A stretch of DNA of 64,000 bases, taken from positions 1-64,000 of the forward strand of contig NZ_JMCC02000001.1 of NCBI RefSeq assembly GCF_000737335.2, written 5' to 3'. Below, one piece after another: positions 12,586 through 21,504 of this stretch (position 1 is the stretch's first letter; the number at the start of each line of letters is the position of its first letter). The notes under the pieces are model-generated. The model was not told the origin of the DNA, searched no databases, and saw nothing but the letters and a program-made list of their open reading frames with translations. The DNA is from Enhygromyxa salina. GTDB lineage: Bacteria; Myxococcota_A; Polyangia; Nannocystales; Nannocystaceae. Made by a program: the position numbers and the translations under genes.

Positions 12586-13446
12586 CTACTTGTGCTTGTT
12601 GGCGCCGAAGTAATAGGTGATCGACAGACCGAAGAACACGCCGCCGTGCTCGCCAAGCTCGAAGCCGAGACCCGGTCCGTTGCTGGTGCCGAGCCGCTCG
12701 CCGGCGCCGCTGCCAGGGTTGCTGTCCGAGTTGTCTTGCTCGTCCGGCTCGCGGTTGCCCGGGATGATGCGCGCCACGAACCCAAACTCTGGCGTGATCG
12801 CGACCGAGTCGCCAATGAACACGCTGGTCGTGATGGGGATCTCGACGTCGATCTCCATTGGGCGATCGAGGGTGTCGGGGTTGTCGTCGCCCGGGCCAAA
12901 GCCAACGTACACGACGCCGCGGGCGCCGAACCCAAAGTCAGCCGAGATGTACTTGTTGCGGTCGCCGACGACGGGCCAGTAGAAGCCTTGCAGCCCGGCC
13001 CCGAGCAGGCCGACCGTGCGGGTCTGCTGATAGTCGCCGTTGTCGTCGGGCTCTTTGTGGGAGAAGGTTGCGAAGCCAACCAGCGCGCCAAGGCTGAACT
13101 TGGGCGCCGCCCAGTAGCGCAGCGAGATCCCGTTGACGCCGGACAGCGAGCGCGTTCCGCCGAGGCCGACCCGGCCCTTCATGCCCCCGCGCGCGGAGCT
13201 GGCCGTGTCATCGATGCTCGCGGCGATGTCGACCTCTGGCTCGGGGTCGGCGACGGGCTCGGGCTCTGGCTCCGGCTCCGGCTCTGGCGCCGCCTCTGGC
13301 TCTGGTTCGGCCTTGGCTTTGCCCTTGGACTTCGCGGGGGCGTCGAACTCCTCGTCGCCAGTGGACCCGTGGGCGCTCGCAGGCAGGGCGAGGGCCGCGA
13401 TCGCCGACGCTGACACCACGAAACGCTGAACTTGGCCGAGCTTCAT
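12586..13446 (-). CDS. Outer-membrane beta-barrel candidate
   Basis: A 286-residue protein with a Sec signal peptide (1-26, ASA cleavage), a low-complexity Glu-Pro linker (about 45-70), and a C-terminal region of alternating short strands with aromatic ends. It finishes in GLSITYYFGANKHK, similar to the terminal strand of 8- to 12-stranded outer-membrane barrels. No catalytic motif. The EP linker could reach across the periplasm. It is convergent with the histidine kinase gene. Transport versus structural role cannot be told from sequence. Confidence 0.7.
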   Translation of the reverse strand: MKLGQVQRFVVSASAIAALALPASAHGSTGDEEFDAPAKSKGKAKAEPEPEAAPEPEPEPEPEPVADPEPEVDIAASIDDTASSARGGMKGRVGLGGTRSLSGVNGISLRYWAAPKFSLGALVGFATFSHKEPDDNGDYQQTRTVGLLGAGLQGFYWPVVGDRNKYISADFGFGARGVVYVGFGPGDDNPDTLDRPMEIDVEIPITTSVFIGDSVAITPEFGFVARIIPGNREPDEQDNSDSNPGSGAGERLGTSNGPGLGFELGEHGGVFFGLSITYYFGANKHK

Positions 13447-13734
13447 GGGCCGGAAGATACCGCGGCCGGCGGTGGCCCAAAAGCACTAGATGGAAGTAGC
13501 GAGCGGTTCCAGGCCCGGATGCGTGCGTGCATGGACAGCAATCCACCCCACCAAATCGTCACCGCGATCGCGCGGGGGTCTGGACCTGGGGGTCGATGAC
13601 CACGCCAGATCCCCGTGATTGAGGCTCGGCGAAGGCTGGGCGCGGCGCATTTGTACACATATCATTGCCGAGCATTGACGCGTCTTGCCCGCTTGGAGCG
13701 AGCACGTCCCGATGCCGACCTGCACAGGAGCCTC

Positions 13735-15636
13735 ATGCACGCAGCCTCGAATTCTCGGTCCCACCGGATCAATCGGTCCAACCGCCTGGTTTCAGCTCGG
13801 CCAAACCTTCTCGCCCGCCTGCGGACGGCGCTCGTTGGTAGCGAACTCGTCGCGCTCATGACCATGGCCACGCTGGTCGGCTTGGGCACCACCGGCTGCC
13901 TGCAAGTGGAGGGCATGGATCCGGCCAACCCCCAGCGCGGTCCGGGTGAGTTGGTTGGCAACGGCGGTCCAATCACCGACGGCAATTTTCCTGGGGGCTA
14001 CGACGAACCTCCGGCACCGCGTGACACGCCGCCGCCCGCCGAAGGTCCGCTCGAGTGCGACGTGATGTGTCAGTCGTACTGCGATGACCTTGGCTTGACC
14101 AACCCGGTCAACCGGGGCGTCTGCACGAGCCTGTGGGGGGTTGGCCTGGCCACGCAGCCGGTCGATCGTCGGTTCGCGTGTCGCAAGCTCTACGTCGACA
14201 TGATCGGCCGCTACCCCACGCCGGCCGAGATCAACGACGTGTGCAACACAGAGGATTGGAGCGAGACCGTCAAGGCGCTCATGGCCACCGACGAGTTCGT
14301 GCTGGTCCAGCAGCAGCGCTGGGCCGACTTGCTGCTCTACAACAACCGGATCGTCAACGTCGAGCGCGTGTACGACCAAGACGATCTGGTTCGCAAGGCT
14401 TACCAGGGCTACGTGCCGTGGGATCTGTTCGCCTCGGTCACGGCCTCGCACCCGGTCCTGGTTCGTCGCTACGACACCGCTGGCGATCGCGCGGAGGCTG
14501 CGTTCCGCCTGTTCCTGCACCGCCCGCCCTACGAGAGCGAGCGGGCTGACATGGGCCGGCTGTACTCGGTGTGGTCCAACGGCTACCGCGATCACTCGCA
14601 CCTTGGCACCGTCCCCGACGCGTACCTCAACTACCGGTGCCAGACCGGCGCGGATGATCAAGACACCGACGCGGGCGCCTGCACCAGCGTGCTGTGGGGC
14701 TACAACAAGCTCACGCTCGACCCCGATGATCGCCGTGAGATCGACGGCGAACAAGAGGGGCTGATGTGGAGCGGCTACATGAGCGCCGACGAGTGGGAGG
14801 CCGTGCAGCTGCCCGGTCGGATCATGGCGCAGCAGTCGATCTTCTGGGAGGCGGCCGTCGACGACGTGCTCATGCAGTACCTTGGCTACGACCTTGGCAC
14901 CGAGGTTCAAGAGGTCCGCCACCAGCTGGTGGAGTACCTGCTCGAGAACGAGGCCGACATTCGCGCGGTCCACTACGCGGTCGCCACGTCCATCCCCTAC
15001 TTGCAGAGCAACCAAGGCCTGGACGAAGAGAGCGCGTTTCGCTGGACCTACGGGCCGCTCAAGCAGATCCAACCCGAGGGTTGGCTCGACTCGATCAAGC
15101 GGACCACGGGCGCCGACCTCGCGACGTGCGACCACCGGATCTCGCACCCCGAGGACTACCTGAACGAGGACATGGGCGCGAACGGGTGGACCTTCGCGCT
15201 GGTCAACAACTCGCGCTGGATCATCAACCAGGATCGGGAGCTGGTCACCGACTACCGCGGGCTCGCGCAGACGCTTGGCGGCTGCCCAACCAACGAGATC
15301 GGCGGGCGCTTCACGACCGTGTCGATCCTCAACACCGCGGTCCAAGAGGCCTACGTCGCAGAGATCTGCGATCCGGCGCTGCAAGGTGGGGGCGTGAGCG
15401 CCTCGATCTTGCTGCCGGACGGGATGGACTCGAAGACCGCGCTCACGGTCGACACGGCGCAAGAGATCGTGGCCCGGCAGACGCGGCTGTTCTACGGGCG
15501 CGAGCCCAGCGAGTACGAGTATTCGCAGGTCGAGCTCTACGCCGATCAGTGCACGCCCAAACCCTGCACCGCAGAGAGCTTCGCGCGGCCGACTTGCTTC
15601 GCGCTGCTCTCGTCCGCGGAGATGTTGTTCTACTAG
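13735..15636 (+). CDS. DUF1549-like lipoprotein of a DUF1501 module
   Basis: A 633-residue exported protein. The ATG has AGGAG five bases upstream, and the signal peptide is unusually long, with an LGTTGC lipobox at Cys55. A segment FACRKLYVDMIGRYPTPAEI and LLLYNNRI resembles DUF1549, which in Planctomycetes is followed by partner domains and sits next to a DUF1501 gene. That is the arrangement here, with a 16-base gap to the DUF1501 gene. The reaction catalysed by such pairs is not known. A copy of the dispersed hairpin repeat lies inside the signal peptide codons. The family assignment is moderate. Confidence 0.75.
   Translation: MHAASNSRSHRINRSNRLVSARPNLLARLRTALVGSELVALMTMATLVGLGTTGCLQVEGMDPANPQRGPGELVGNGGPITDGNFPGGYDEPPAPRDTPPPAEGPLECDVMCQSYCDDLGLTNPVNRGVCTSLWGVGLATQPVDRRFACRKLYVDMIGRYPTPAEINDVCNTEDWSETVKALMATDEFVLVQQQRWADLLLYNNRIVNVERVYDQDDLVRKAYQGYVPWDLFASVTASHPVLVRRYDTAGDRAEAAFRLFLHRPPYESERADMGRLYSVWSNGYRDHSHLGTVPDAYLNYRCQTGADDQDTDAGACTSVLWGYNKLTLDPDDRREIDGEQEGLMWSGYMSADEWEAVQLPGRIMAQQSIFWEAAVDDVLMQYLGYDLGTEVQEVRHQLVEYLLENEADIRAVHYAVATSIPYLQSNQGLDEESAFRWTYGPLKQIQPEGWLDSIKRTTGADLATCDHRISHPEDYLNEDMGANGWTFALVNNSRWIINQDRELVTDYRGLAQTLGGCPTNEIGGRFTTVSILNTAVQEAYVAEICDPALQGGGVSASILLPDGMDSKTALTVDTAQEIVARQTRLFYGREPSEYEYSQVELYADQCTPKPCTAESFARPTCFALLSSAEMLFY
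13789..13848 (-). repeat. Copy of the 75-bp hairpin repeat within a coding region
   Basis: On the minus strand it reads AGTTCGCTACC, then CGTCCGCAGGCGGGCGAGAA, then GGCCGAGCTGAAAC. All three blocks match the array at 18.5 kb, with a shortened middle. It overlaps codons of the DUF1549-like protein's long signal peptide (about residues 19-38). Confidence 0.7.
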
Positions 15637-15652
15637 ACCTCGGGAGCCAACC

Positions 15653-17059
15653 ATGACCACGCAAGACAAGAAATTCAAGACAAGTCGGCGCGGCTTCTTC
15701 AAGGCGGCGGGGCTCGGCGGTGTCGCGACCGGCGCTGCGCTTGGGGCTCCGTACCTGTGGATCCCCAAGGCCCGGGCGAACACGATCGGGTTTGGCACCG
15801 CCAAGCACCTGATCTGCATTCGCCTGTCGGGCGGGTTCCGGTTCCCGACCGCGTTCAACTCGGACGTTGGCGAAGAGTTCAGCCCGTGGGGCACGGCCAA
15901 CGGGGTCGCCAGCGGGACCGACTGGGGCGTCGGCAAGCTGCTCGAGACCGCGACCGGCGACGGCAGCTGGTACACCCAAGAGCTTCAGAACCTGGGCGTG
16001 CCCAAGTTCACCGACGTCACCAACGAGGTCGCCGTGATCCCCTGTGTGGATCACGAGCCGCTCGCGGGCTCGGCCGACGGCAACCACCAGACCGGGCTCG
16101 AGCGCTACTTGACGGGCCACGTCAACGGGCAGACCGGGCTGTTCACGATGATCAACTACGGCCTGCGCGATCGCTACGCGCTGGCCCAAATGGAGGGCGT
16201 CACCTTGCTGCCCGCGATCATCATGGGCCAGCCCGGCATGGGCCGCGGCATCGGTGAGTACGCCGCCTACCGGCCGCCGGTCATGCGTGGCGATGATCTG
16301 GATCGCTTCGGCTTCAACACCGACGAGCTGCTGCCCGACTGGGCGCGCACGATGACCAACGACTACGACCTGCGCTACCGCGACCGGGTCCAGCAGCCGC
16401 ACTACCCCACGGTCGACGCCTACTTGCAGTCGCGCGAGGCGACTAAGGCCTACGCAGAGATCTTCTCCAGCGACCCGCTCAAGATCCAAAACGGCTCAAC
16501 CGAGCCGTTTGACGGGGTCAGCAACGCGCAGCTGGCCACCGTGTTTGGCCAGGGCGGGACCTCGAGCAACCTGCGGCTGGCGCTACGCTTGTTCCACTAC
16601 GGGTGCCCGGCCGTGTACCTGGATCAGGGCGGCTACGACTATCACTCCGGCGAAGAGGACGCCCTGCCGGGTCGCCTGCAGGAGCTGACCCGGGTGCTGT
16701 CGGGCTTGTTCTGGGCGCTCAAGACCATGACCCACCCCGACGGCGGGACCTACTGGGATCACACGATCGTCACGATCGGCAGCGAGTTCTCTCGCAGCAC
16801 CCGCGGCGGCCGGTTCAACTCGGCGCGCGGCAGCGACCACGGTGGCGACTACGCGACCCGGTGGATGTCGATGCCCTTCTTCGGCGGGCCGATCACGGCG
16901 GGCGGTGCCAGCATCGGCGCGACCGCGGCCGGGGATCTGTCGCCAACCGGCAAGGTGCCCAGCTATCGCTCAACCATGAAGACCATGTTCGACGCGCTTG
17001 GCTGTGACCACTCGCCCTTCTTCCCGGCCGACGAGCCCTTCGACGATCTGTTCGCCTAG
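15653..17059 (+). CDS. Tat-exported DUF1501 protein
   Basis: A 468-residue protein with a twin-arginine signal (TSRRGFFK, residues 10-17) and an AxA-type cleavage region near residue 42. The body matches DUF1501, a family in the alkaline phosphatase/sulfatase superfamily (ICIRLSGGFRFPTAFNSD near the start; YDYHSGEEDALPGRLQEL and TIGSEFSRSTRGG further on). The function of DUF1501 is unproven; a metal-dependent hydrolase fold is inferred from superfamily membership. Tat export suggests the protein folds, perhaps with a cofactor, before export. A GGAG-like site precedes the ATG. The stop codon is followed at once by the ribosome site of the next gene. Confidence 0.85.
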   Translation: MTTQDKKFKTSRRGFFKAAGLGGVATGAALGAPYLWIPKARANTIGFGTAKHLICIRLSGGFRFPTAFNSDVGEEFSPWGTANGVASGTDWGVGKLLETATGDGSWYTQELQNLGVPKFTDVTNEVAVIPCVDHEPLAGSADGNHQTGLERYLTGHVNGQTGLFTMINYGLRDRYALAQMEGVTLLPAIIMGQPGMGRGIGEYAAYRPPVMRGDDLDRFGFNTDELLPDWARTMTNDYDLRYRDRVQQPHYPTVDAYLQSREATKAYAEIFSSDPLKIQNGSTEPFDGVSNAQLATVFGQGGTSSNLRLALRLFHYGCPAVYLDQGGYDYHSGEEDALPGRLQELTRVLSGLFWALKTMTHPDGGTYWDHTIVTIGSEFSRSTRGGRFNSARGSDHGGDYATRWMSMPFFGGPITAGGASIGATAAGDLSPTGKVPSYRSTMKTMFDALGCDHSPFFPADEPFDDLFA

Positions 17060-17066
17060 GAGCACC

Positions 17067-18422
17067 ATGATGATCGCCAAGCGCAAACTGTTTTCAGCTG
17101 CCCTGCTCGTGGTGGGCGGCTGCACCGTCGGGACCAGCTTCGACCCCGGCGAGATCCAGTTCGAGCCCGAGCGGCCCGAGACCGAGGCTCCCGACGATCC
17201 CGCGCCCTACTCGGGTGACGACGAGTTCGTGCTCGAGGCCCAGTCCAACTTTCGCACCGGGATCGAGCTGCACCAAAAGGTCATCTGGCGGACCTGCACG
17301 CCCAACGGCGGCGTCTGTCACAACAGCAAGGAGTTCCCGGATCTGCGGACGCCGGCGAACTTCGTCAACGCGTTTGGGGCCAGCTGCAACGTGCAGTACG
17401 GCGAGTATCAGTCGGTCTACGATCGCTGCGAGCGGCCCGGGGATCGGTTTCGGATCTCCGGCGGCGGCGTCAACACCGGGCAGATCGAGATCGGCTGGAT
17501 CGAGTCGATCCCCGGCGAGTACTACACCGGCGAGGGCCTGCCGCCCGAAGACGCGCCCGGCCTCCACATCCACCTCGCCGACCCCATCCCCGGCGAGCAG
17601 ACAGAGGTCTACACCAGCGGCGAGTTCCAGCGGACCTTCATCAACGACGGCAAGGTCGAAGACTTCACCTTCGCCGAGTACTCCACGCTGTGGTCGATCC
17701 TCCCGGGGCGTACCCACGTCATCGGCGAGGTCCGCGATTTTCAGCTCGATCAGGTCCAGAGCTTGCTCTCGGTCGGCGTGGTTGAAGGCGACGCCAACCG
17801 CAACGACGTGTTTGGCGCGCGGCAAGACGACCCCGTCCACCTGCTCGAGCCCGGCTCCCCCGAGACCAGCTATCTGATCGCGCGCTTGCGCGGGACCATG
17901 GCCGGCGAAGACATCCCTGGCTCGCGCATGCCGCTTGCCAATTCGCCGCTCACGATCCCCGAGATGCTCGCGCTGTTCTGCCTGGTCGAGGGGTTCCCGG
18001 ATCAGGGCACCGAGGCCGACCTCAACCGCGGCATCGACTACGCTAACTGCTCGTACAGCGATGATCCGGCCGGGCTCAACTTGCTGGGCGAGGGCGTGAC
18101 CTGGGCCGCGCGGATCTCCAAGATCCTCGAGTTCAACTGTGGCGGTTGCCACGGCGGCGACTCACCGCAGGCCGGGCTCAACCTGGTTGGGGACAATGTG
18201 TACCTGCGCCTGCTCGAGCCCTCCACGCAGGTGCCCGAGCTCGCGCTGATCACCCCCGGGGCGCCCGAGCAGAGCTATCTGTACCTCAAGCTGATCGGCG
18301 ACGACGCGATCGAGGGCAACCCCATGCCGTACAACCCGCTCACGGGTGAGGGCACGCTTGGCGAGGCCGAGATCGCCGACATCCTCACGTGGATCACCAA
18401 CGGCGCGGTCGAGAACGAGTAG
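17067..18422 (+). CDS. Cytochrome-c-like lipoprotein of the DUF1501 module
   Basis: A 451-residue lipoprotein (lipobox VVGGC, Cys19). A near-N-terminal CTPNGGVCHNSKEF and a later CGGCH (about residue 357) are candidate c-type heme attachment sites; only the second is a canonical CxxCH. Repeated SRMPL and NPMPYNPLTGEG segments resemble the Met-containing distal-ligand loops of planctomycete-type cytochrome c domains. It probably transfers electrons for the exported DUF1549/DUF1501 partners. The ATG is seven bases after the upstream stop, with TAGGAG as ribosome site, so the three genes form an operon. A partial match to the dispersed repeat covers codons 7-13. Confidence 0.75.
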   Translation: MMIAKRKLFSAALLVVGGCTVGTSFDPGEIQFEPERPETEAPDDPAPYSGDDEFVLEAQSNFRTGIELHQKVIWRTCTPNGGVCHNSKEFPDLRTPANFVNAFGASCNVQYGEYQSVYDRCERPGDRFRISGGGVNTGQIEIGWIESIPGEYYTGEGLPPEDAPGLHIHLADPIPGEQTEVYTSGEFQRTFINDGKVEDFTFAEYSTLWSILPGRTHVIGEVRDFQLDQVQSLLSVGVVEGDANRNDVFGARQDDPVHLLEPGSPETSYLIARLRGTMAGEDIPGSRMPLANSPLTIPEMLALFCLVEGFPDQGTEADLNRGIDYANCSYSDDPAGLNLLGEGVTWAARISKILEFNCGGCHGGDSPQAGLNLVGDNVYLRLLEPSTQVPELALITPGAPEQSYLYLKLIGDDAIEGNPMPYNPLTGEGTLGEAEIADILTWITNGAVENE

Positions 18423-18782
18423 CGCTGGGGCCCCCCAGGGTTCGTGGCCATGGCGCCGCGTGCCGCGACGAGCCGAGCCGGTCTGAACCCGCTCGGCTCG
18501 TTCGCGATCGTCGCCACCAGTTCGCTGCCCTCGGTGAACCAGTCTAGGAAAGCGTCCGCAAGCGGGCGAGAAGCCCTCGCCCGAGCTGAAAGCAGTTCGC
18601 TGCCCTCGGTGAACCAGTCTAGGAAAGCGTCCGCAAGCGGGCGAGAAGCCCTCGCCCGAGCTGAAAACAGTTCGCTGCCCTCGGTGAACCAGTCTAGGAA
18701 AGCGTCCGCAAGCGGGCGAGAAGCCCTCGCCCGAGCTGAAAGCACGTGCCGCTGCGCCGCCAGCTTGCGTATACTCGCGGAC
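18423..18782. other. Intergenic region carrying the repeat array
   Basis: It holds the 3 x 75-bp array and about 100 bases of sequence without a recognisable signal. No gene was recognised. Confidence 0.7.
18518..18742 (+). repeat. Three direct 75-bp hairpin repeats
   Basis: Three near-identical 75-bp units (period exactly 75). Each contains CGGGCGAG, five bases, CTCGCCCG, a perfect 8-bp hairpin stem, followed by AGCTGAAA. The copies differ at only one or two bases. The array sits just after the cytochrome gene and about 40 bases upstream of the next lipoprotein start. It may form serial terminators or act as a REP-like element; degenerate copies exist elsewhere in this window. Confidence 0.9.
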
Positions 18783-19262
18783 ATGGCTTCTGCGGACTAC
18801 GCCCGACTCCTGCTCTGGGGTGCCCTGATCGGCTCGAGCTTTGGACTGGGCTGCAACACCAGCCCCGACGTCTCGCTCGAGACCTACAACGACGGTGCGG
18901 CCGAGGACTACGGCTGCATCGTTGGTGACCTCGACTGCGAGTGCGCGGCCGGTGACAAGTGCGACGACTATCTGACCTGCCAGCAGGGGGTGTGTCGGTG
19001 CCTGACGCCAGAGTGCAAGGAGCCACCGCCCACGACTGGAGCGCCGGATACGGAGACCGGCGGCACCGAGACCGCTGGAGATGGGGACGGTGATGGCGAC
19101 GGGGATGGCGACACCGGGGACGGGGATGGCGATGGGGATGGCGACACCGGCGACGGCGACGGGGACGGGGATGGCGACGGGGATGGCGACGGCGACGGGG
19201 ATGGCGACACCGGCGACGGCGACGGGGATGGCGACGGCGACGGGGACGGCGACAGTGGTTGA
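18783..19262 (+). CDS. Small Cys-rich lipoprotein with long GD tail
   Basis: A 159-residue lipoprotein (lipobox FGLGC, Cys24). A Cys-rich segment (CIVGDLDCECAAGDKCDDY and CQQGVCRCLTPEC) resembles a small EGF-like or knottin module, followed by a linker and about 60 residues of (GD)n/(GDT) repeat to the end. The tail is encoded by a GGNGAY tract, which is prone to length change. Acidic GD tails are frequent in Nannocystaceae lipoproteins; calcium binding is plausible but not shown. It is convergent with the antiporter gene. Function unknown. Confidence 0.75.
   Translation: MASADYARLLLWGALIGSSFGLGCNTSPDVSLETYNDGAAEDYGCIVGDLDCECAAGDKCDDYLTCQQGVCRCLTPECKEPPPTTGAPDTETGGTETAGDGDGDGDGDGDTGDGDGDGDGDTGDGDGDGDGDGDGDGDGDGDTGDGDGDGDGDGDGDSG
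19078..19261 (+). repeat. GGNGAY hexanucleotide tract coding Gly-Asp tail
   Basis: About 180 bases of near-perfect (GGNGAY)n. Shorter tracts of the same kind lie inside lipoprotein genes near 2.6, 11.1, 22.35 and 46.2 kb. These tracts are low-complexity and likely to recombine and slip. Confidence 0.85.
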
Positions 19263-19326
19263 GTCGACCGCCGGTTGAGCCGATCCCAACAGCAGGCGCG
19301 CAGCGCTTCGGCCCGCAGGATCGAGC

Positions 19327-21393
19327 CTATGTGTCGCTTGCAGGCGGCTCGTCGACCTGGCGCGTGAGCAGCAGCGTGGCGGCCTCGACTGCGTGCTCGG
19401 CCCCCGCGAGCGCGATCACGTCGCCCGCGATCACGAGATCGTGGCCAGACGGCACGCTGAGCGTCTGCCCATCGCGGGAGATCGCCAGGATGGTGGCCCC
19501 CGTCGTGGCGCGGACGTTGAGGGCAGCCAATGATTGCCCGGCGGCGCTGGCGTTGTCGGGCACGACGACCCTGCTCGTCGAGCCAAACCCCGGCAAGAGC
19601 TGGTCGACCGTGGGCAGGTTGGTGCTGGCGGCCTCGTCGGCCATCTGGCGTCCGAGCAGATCGACGATCGCCGCGGCTCCGGCCCGCACGTGACCCTGGA
19701 GGTTGGTCGCCGAGCGCCAAAACAGCACGCCCAGGACCACCGTCACCAGGCCCAGGCCAGCCAGCGCACCCGGGACGCCGGTAAAGGGGGCGAGCGCCAG
19801 TATGATCGGCGCGGCGGCGGCGATCATCACCATGGACTGGACCGCGACCACAAACGCCCGCCGCGGGGCCGCGCCCGGATCGAAGGCACCGGGGTCACGG
19901 GCCGGGAACACGCGCTCGGCCAACAGCTGCCCCGCGCGTCGAGCCGAGCGCAGAGCGGCCGCGACCAGCGGTAGGGTCAGCAGCACGCCGACCCCCGTCA
20001 CCAGCAGCGTTGGCACTGGGCCCGCGAGCCCCAGCGACGCGCCGAGCATGGCGCCAAGGTGCATGCCCCAGCGAGCGATGACCACCCAGATCGCCGCGAT
20101 CACGGTGGCGTCGATGGTGATCACGATGCCGGCGTTGCGTAGGTGCGAGCGATTCCGGGAGCCGACGGGGGCCCGCCGCGCCGCCTCGAACCACGACTCG
20201 CACAGGCTCGCAAAGGTCTGCAGCGGCTGCGGTAGCGCGCGGTCGACCGCGCCCGCGACCCGCCCGGAGATCCGCGCCATCAGTGGAGTCGTGAACGCGG
20301 TCATCACGGCGACGGTGACCACGACCGGCTGCAAGAAGGGCCCAACGACGCCGGCCGAAGCCCCGATCGCGGCGATGATGAACGCGAACTCGCCAATTTG
20401 CCCAAGCGACAGCCCCGCCGTGATCGAGCGGCGGACCCCGTTGCCGCTGAGAATGCCGGCGGCGCTGACCGTCAGAAATTGCCCGGCGACAACCAGCAGC
20501 GCGACCAGCAGGGCCACGCCCACGTGCTCGATCGCCAGCATTGGATCAACGGACATTCCAATCGAGACGAAGAACACCGCGGCGAACATGTCCCGGATCG
20601 GATGCACGAGGTGCTCGATCTGGTGGGTGCGCCCAGCCTCGGCGACCAGCATGCCCGCCAAGAAGGCCCCGAGCGCGACCGAGTAACCCAGTGACTCGGC
20701 CAGCGCGGCCATCCCAAAGCACAGCGCGACCGCGGCCACGACCAGGGTCTCTGGTTTGTCGAGATCCGCGATGTAGCGGATGACCCGGGGCACCACGAAC
20801 AGCCCCGCTATCGTCAGACCCACGAGCAGGCCGAGCAGGTTGGTCAAGGTCGAGGCCAGCACGTCCGTTGACAGCCCCGCCCCCGCCGCGACCGCGGTCA
20901 GACCCGCGACCAACACGATCGCCGCGAGGTCTTGGACCACGAGCACGCCAAACACCAGCTCGCGGACGCGGCCCTCGGGTGGGTGTTCGTCGAACACCTT
21001 GGCGACGACCATTGTGCTCGAGATCGCCACGCAGGCGCCCAAGAACACGCTCTCGATCGTGGTGTACCCAAGCGCCTCCCCGAGCCCAAATCCAAGGCCC
21101 ATCATCGCGCAGACCTGGACGAGGCCCGTGAACCCCGCGACGGGGAGCACCCGCAGCAGCCGGCGAATGCTGAATTCGAGCCCGACCGCGAACATCACCA
21201 AGACCACGCCCAGCTCCGAGAGCGCCGCGATCCGCCCGGCGTCGGCGAAGATCGGGACCGGGATGTAGGGGCCGACGACCAGGCCGGCGAACAGGTAACC
21301 CAGCACCGTTGACTGACCCAGCCGCTGGAACACCACGCTGATGAGCGCGGCGACGCTCAGTACCACAGCGAGGTCGACGACGAGGTGGTTCAC
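19327..21393 (-). CDS. CPA2-family K+/H+ antiporter, KefB/YbaL-like
   Basis: A 688-residue cation/proton antiporter. The N-terminal half has about a dozen membrane segments with CPA2 motifs (LGYLFAGLVVGPYIP, FAVGLEFSIRRLL, FVSIGMSVDP). The segment with GYSVALGAFLAGMLVAE and the acidic substrate-site region is intact. The second half has additional hydrophobic segments, and a C-terminal RCK_C/TrkA-C domain (about 600-680). No NAD-binding RCK_N domain is present, unlike E. coli KefB/C. The likely role is K+ or Na+ efflux coupled to H+ uptake, gated by a ligand at RCK_C. A GTG start fits homologues; an upstream TTG in frame would add 12 residues. Confidence 0.88.
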   Translation of the reverse strand: MNHLVVDLAVVLSVAALISVVFQRLGQSTVLGYLFAGLVVGPYIPVPIFADAGRIAALSELGVVLVMFAVGLEFSIRRLLRVLPVAGFTGLVQVCAMMGLGFGLGEALGYTTIESVFLGACVAISSTMVVAKVFDEHPPEGRVRELVFGVLVVQDLAAIVLVAGLTAVAAGAGLSTDVLASTLTNLLGLLVGLTIAGLFVVPRVIRYIADLDKPETLVVAAVALCFGMAALAESLGYSVALGAFLAGMLVAEAGRTHQIEHLVHPIRDMFAAVFFVSIGMSVDPMLAIEHVGVALLVALLVVAGQFLTVSAAGILSGNGVRRSITAGLSLGQIGEFAFIIAAIGASAGVVGPFLQPVVVTVAVMTAFTTPLMARISGRVAGAVDRALPQPLQTFASLCESWFEAARRAPVGSRNRSHLRNAGIVITIDATVIAAIWVVIARWGMHLGAMLGASLGLAGPVPTLLVTGVGVLLTLPLVAAALRSARRAGQLLAERVFPARDPGAFDPGAAPRRAFVVAVQSMVMIAAAAPIILALAPFTGVPGALAGLGLVTVVLGVLFWRSATNLQGHVRAGAAAIVDLLGRQMADEAASTNLPTVDQLLPGFGSTSRVVVPDNASAAGQSLAALNVRATTGATILAISRDGQTLSVPSGHDLVIAGDVIALAGAEHAVEAATLLLTRQVDEPPASDT

Positions 21394-21504
21394 TCCGGCT
21401 GGTATGACTAAGGTTGGCCGGTAGGGCAAGCCCCAGTCTGGGAGCTCGCTGATCCGCGCGCTTGCGATCCGCTGGCTCGCTGCGTAGGGTCGTCACGCCG
21501 CAAC

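Noticed and set aside
13792..15975. Minus-strand frame of 727 residues opposite the DUF1549-like gene
   Set aside because: Antisense shadow; composition follows the codon positions of the real gene.
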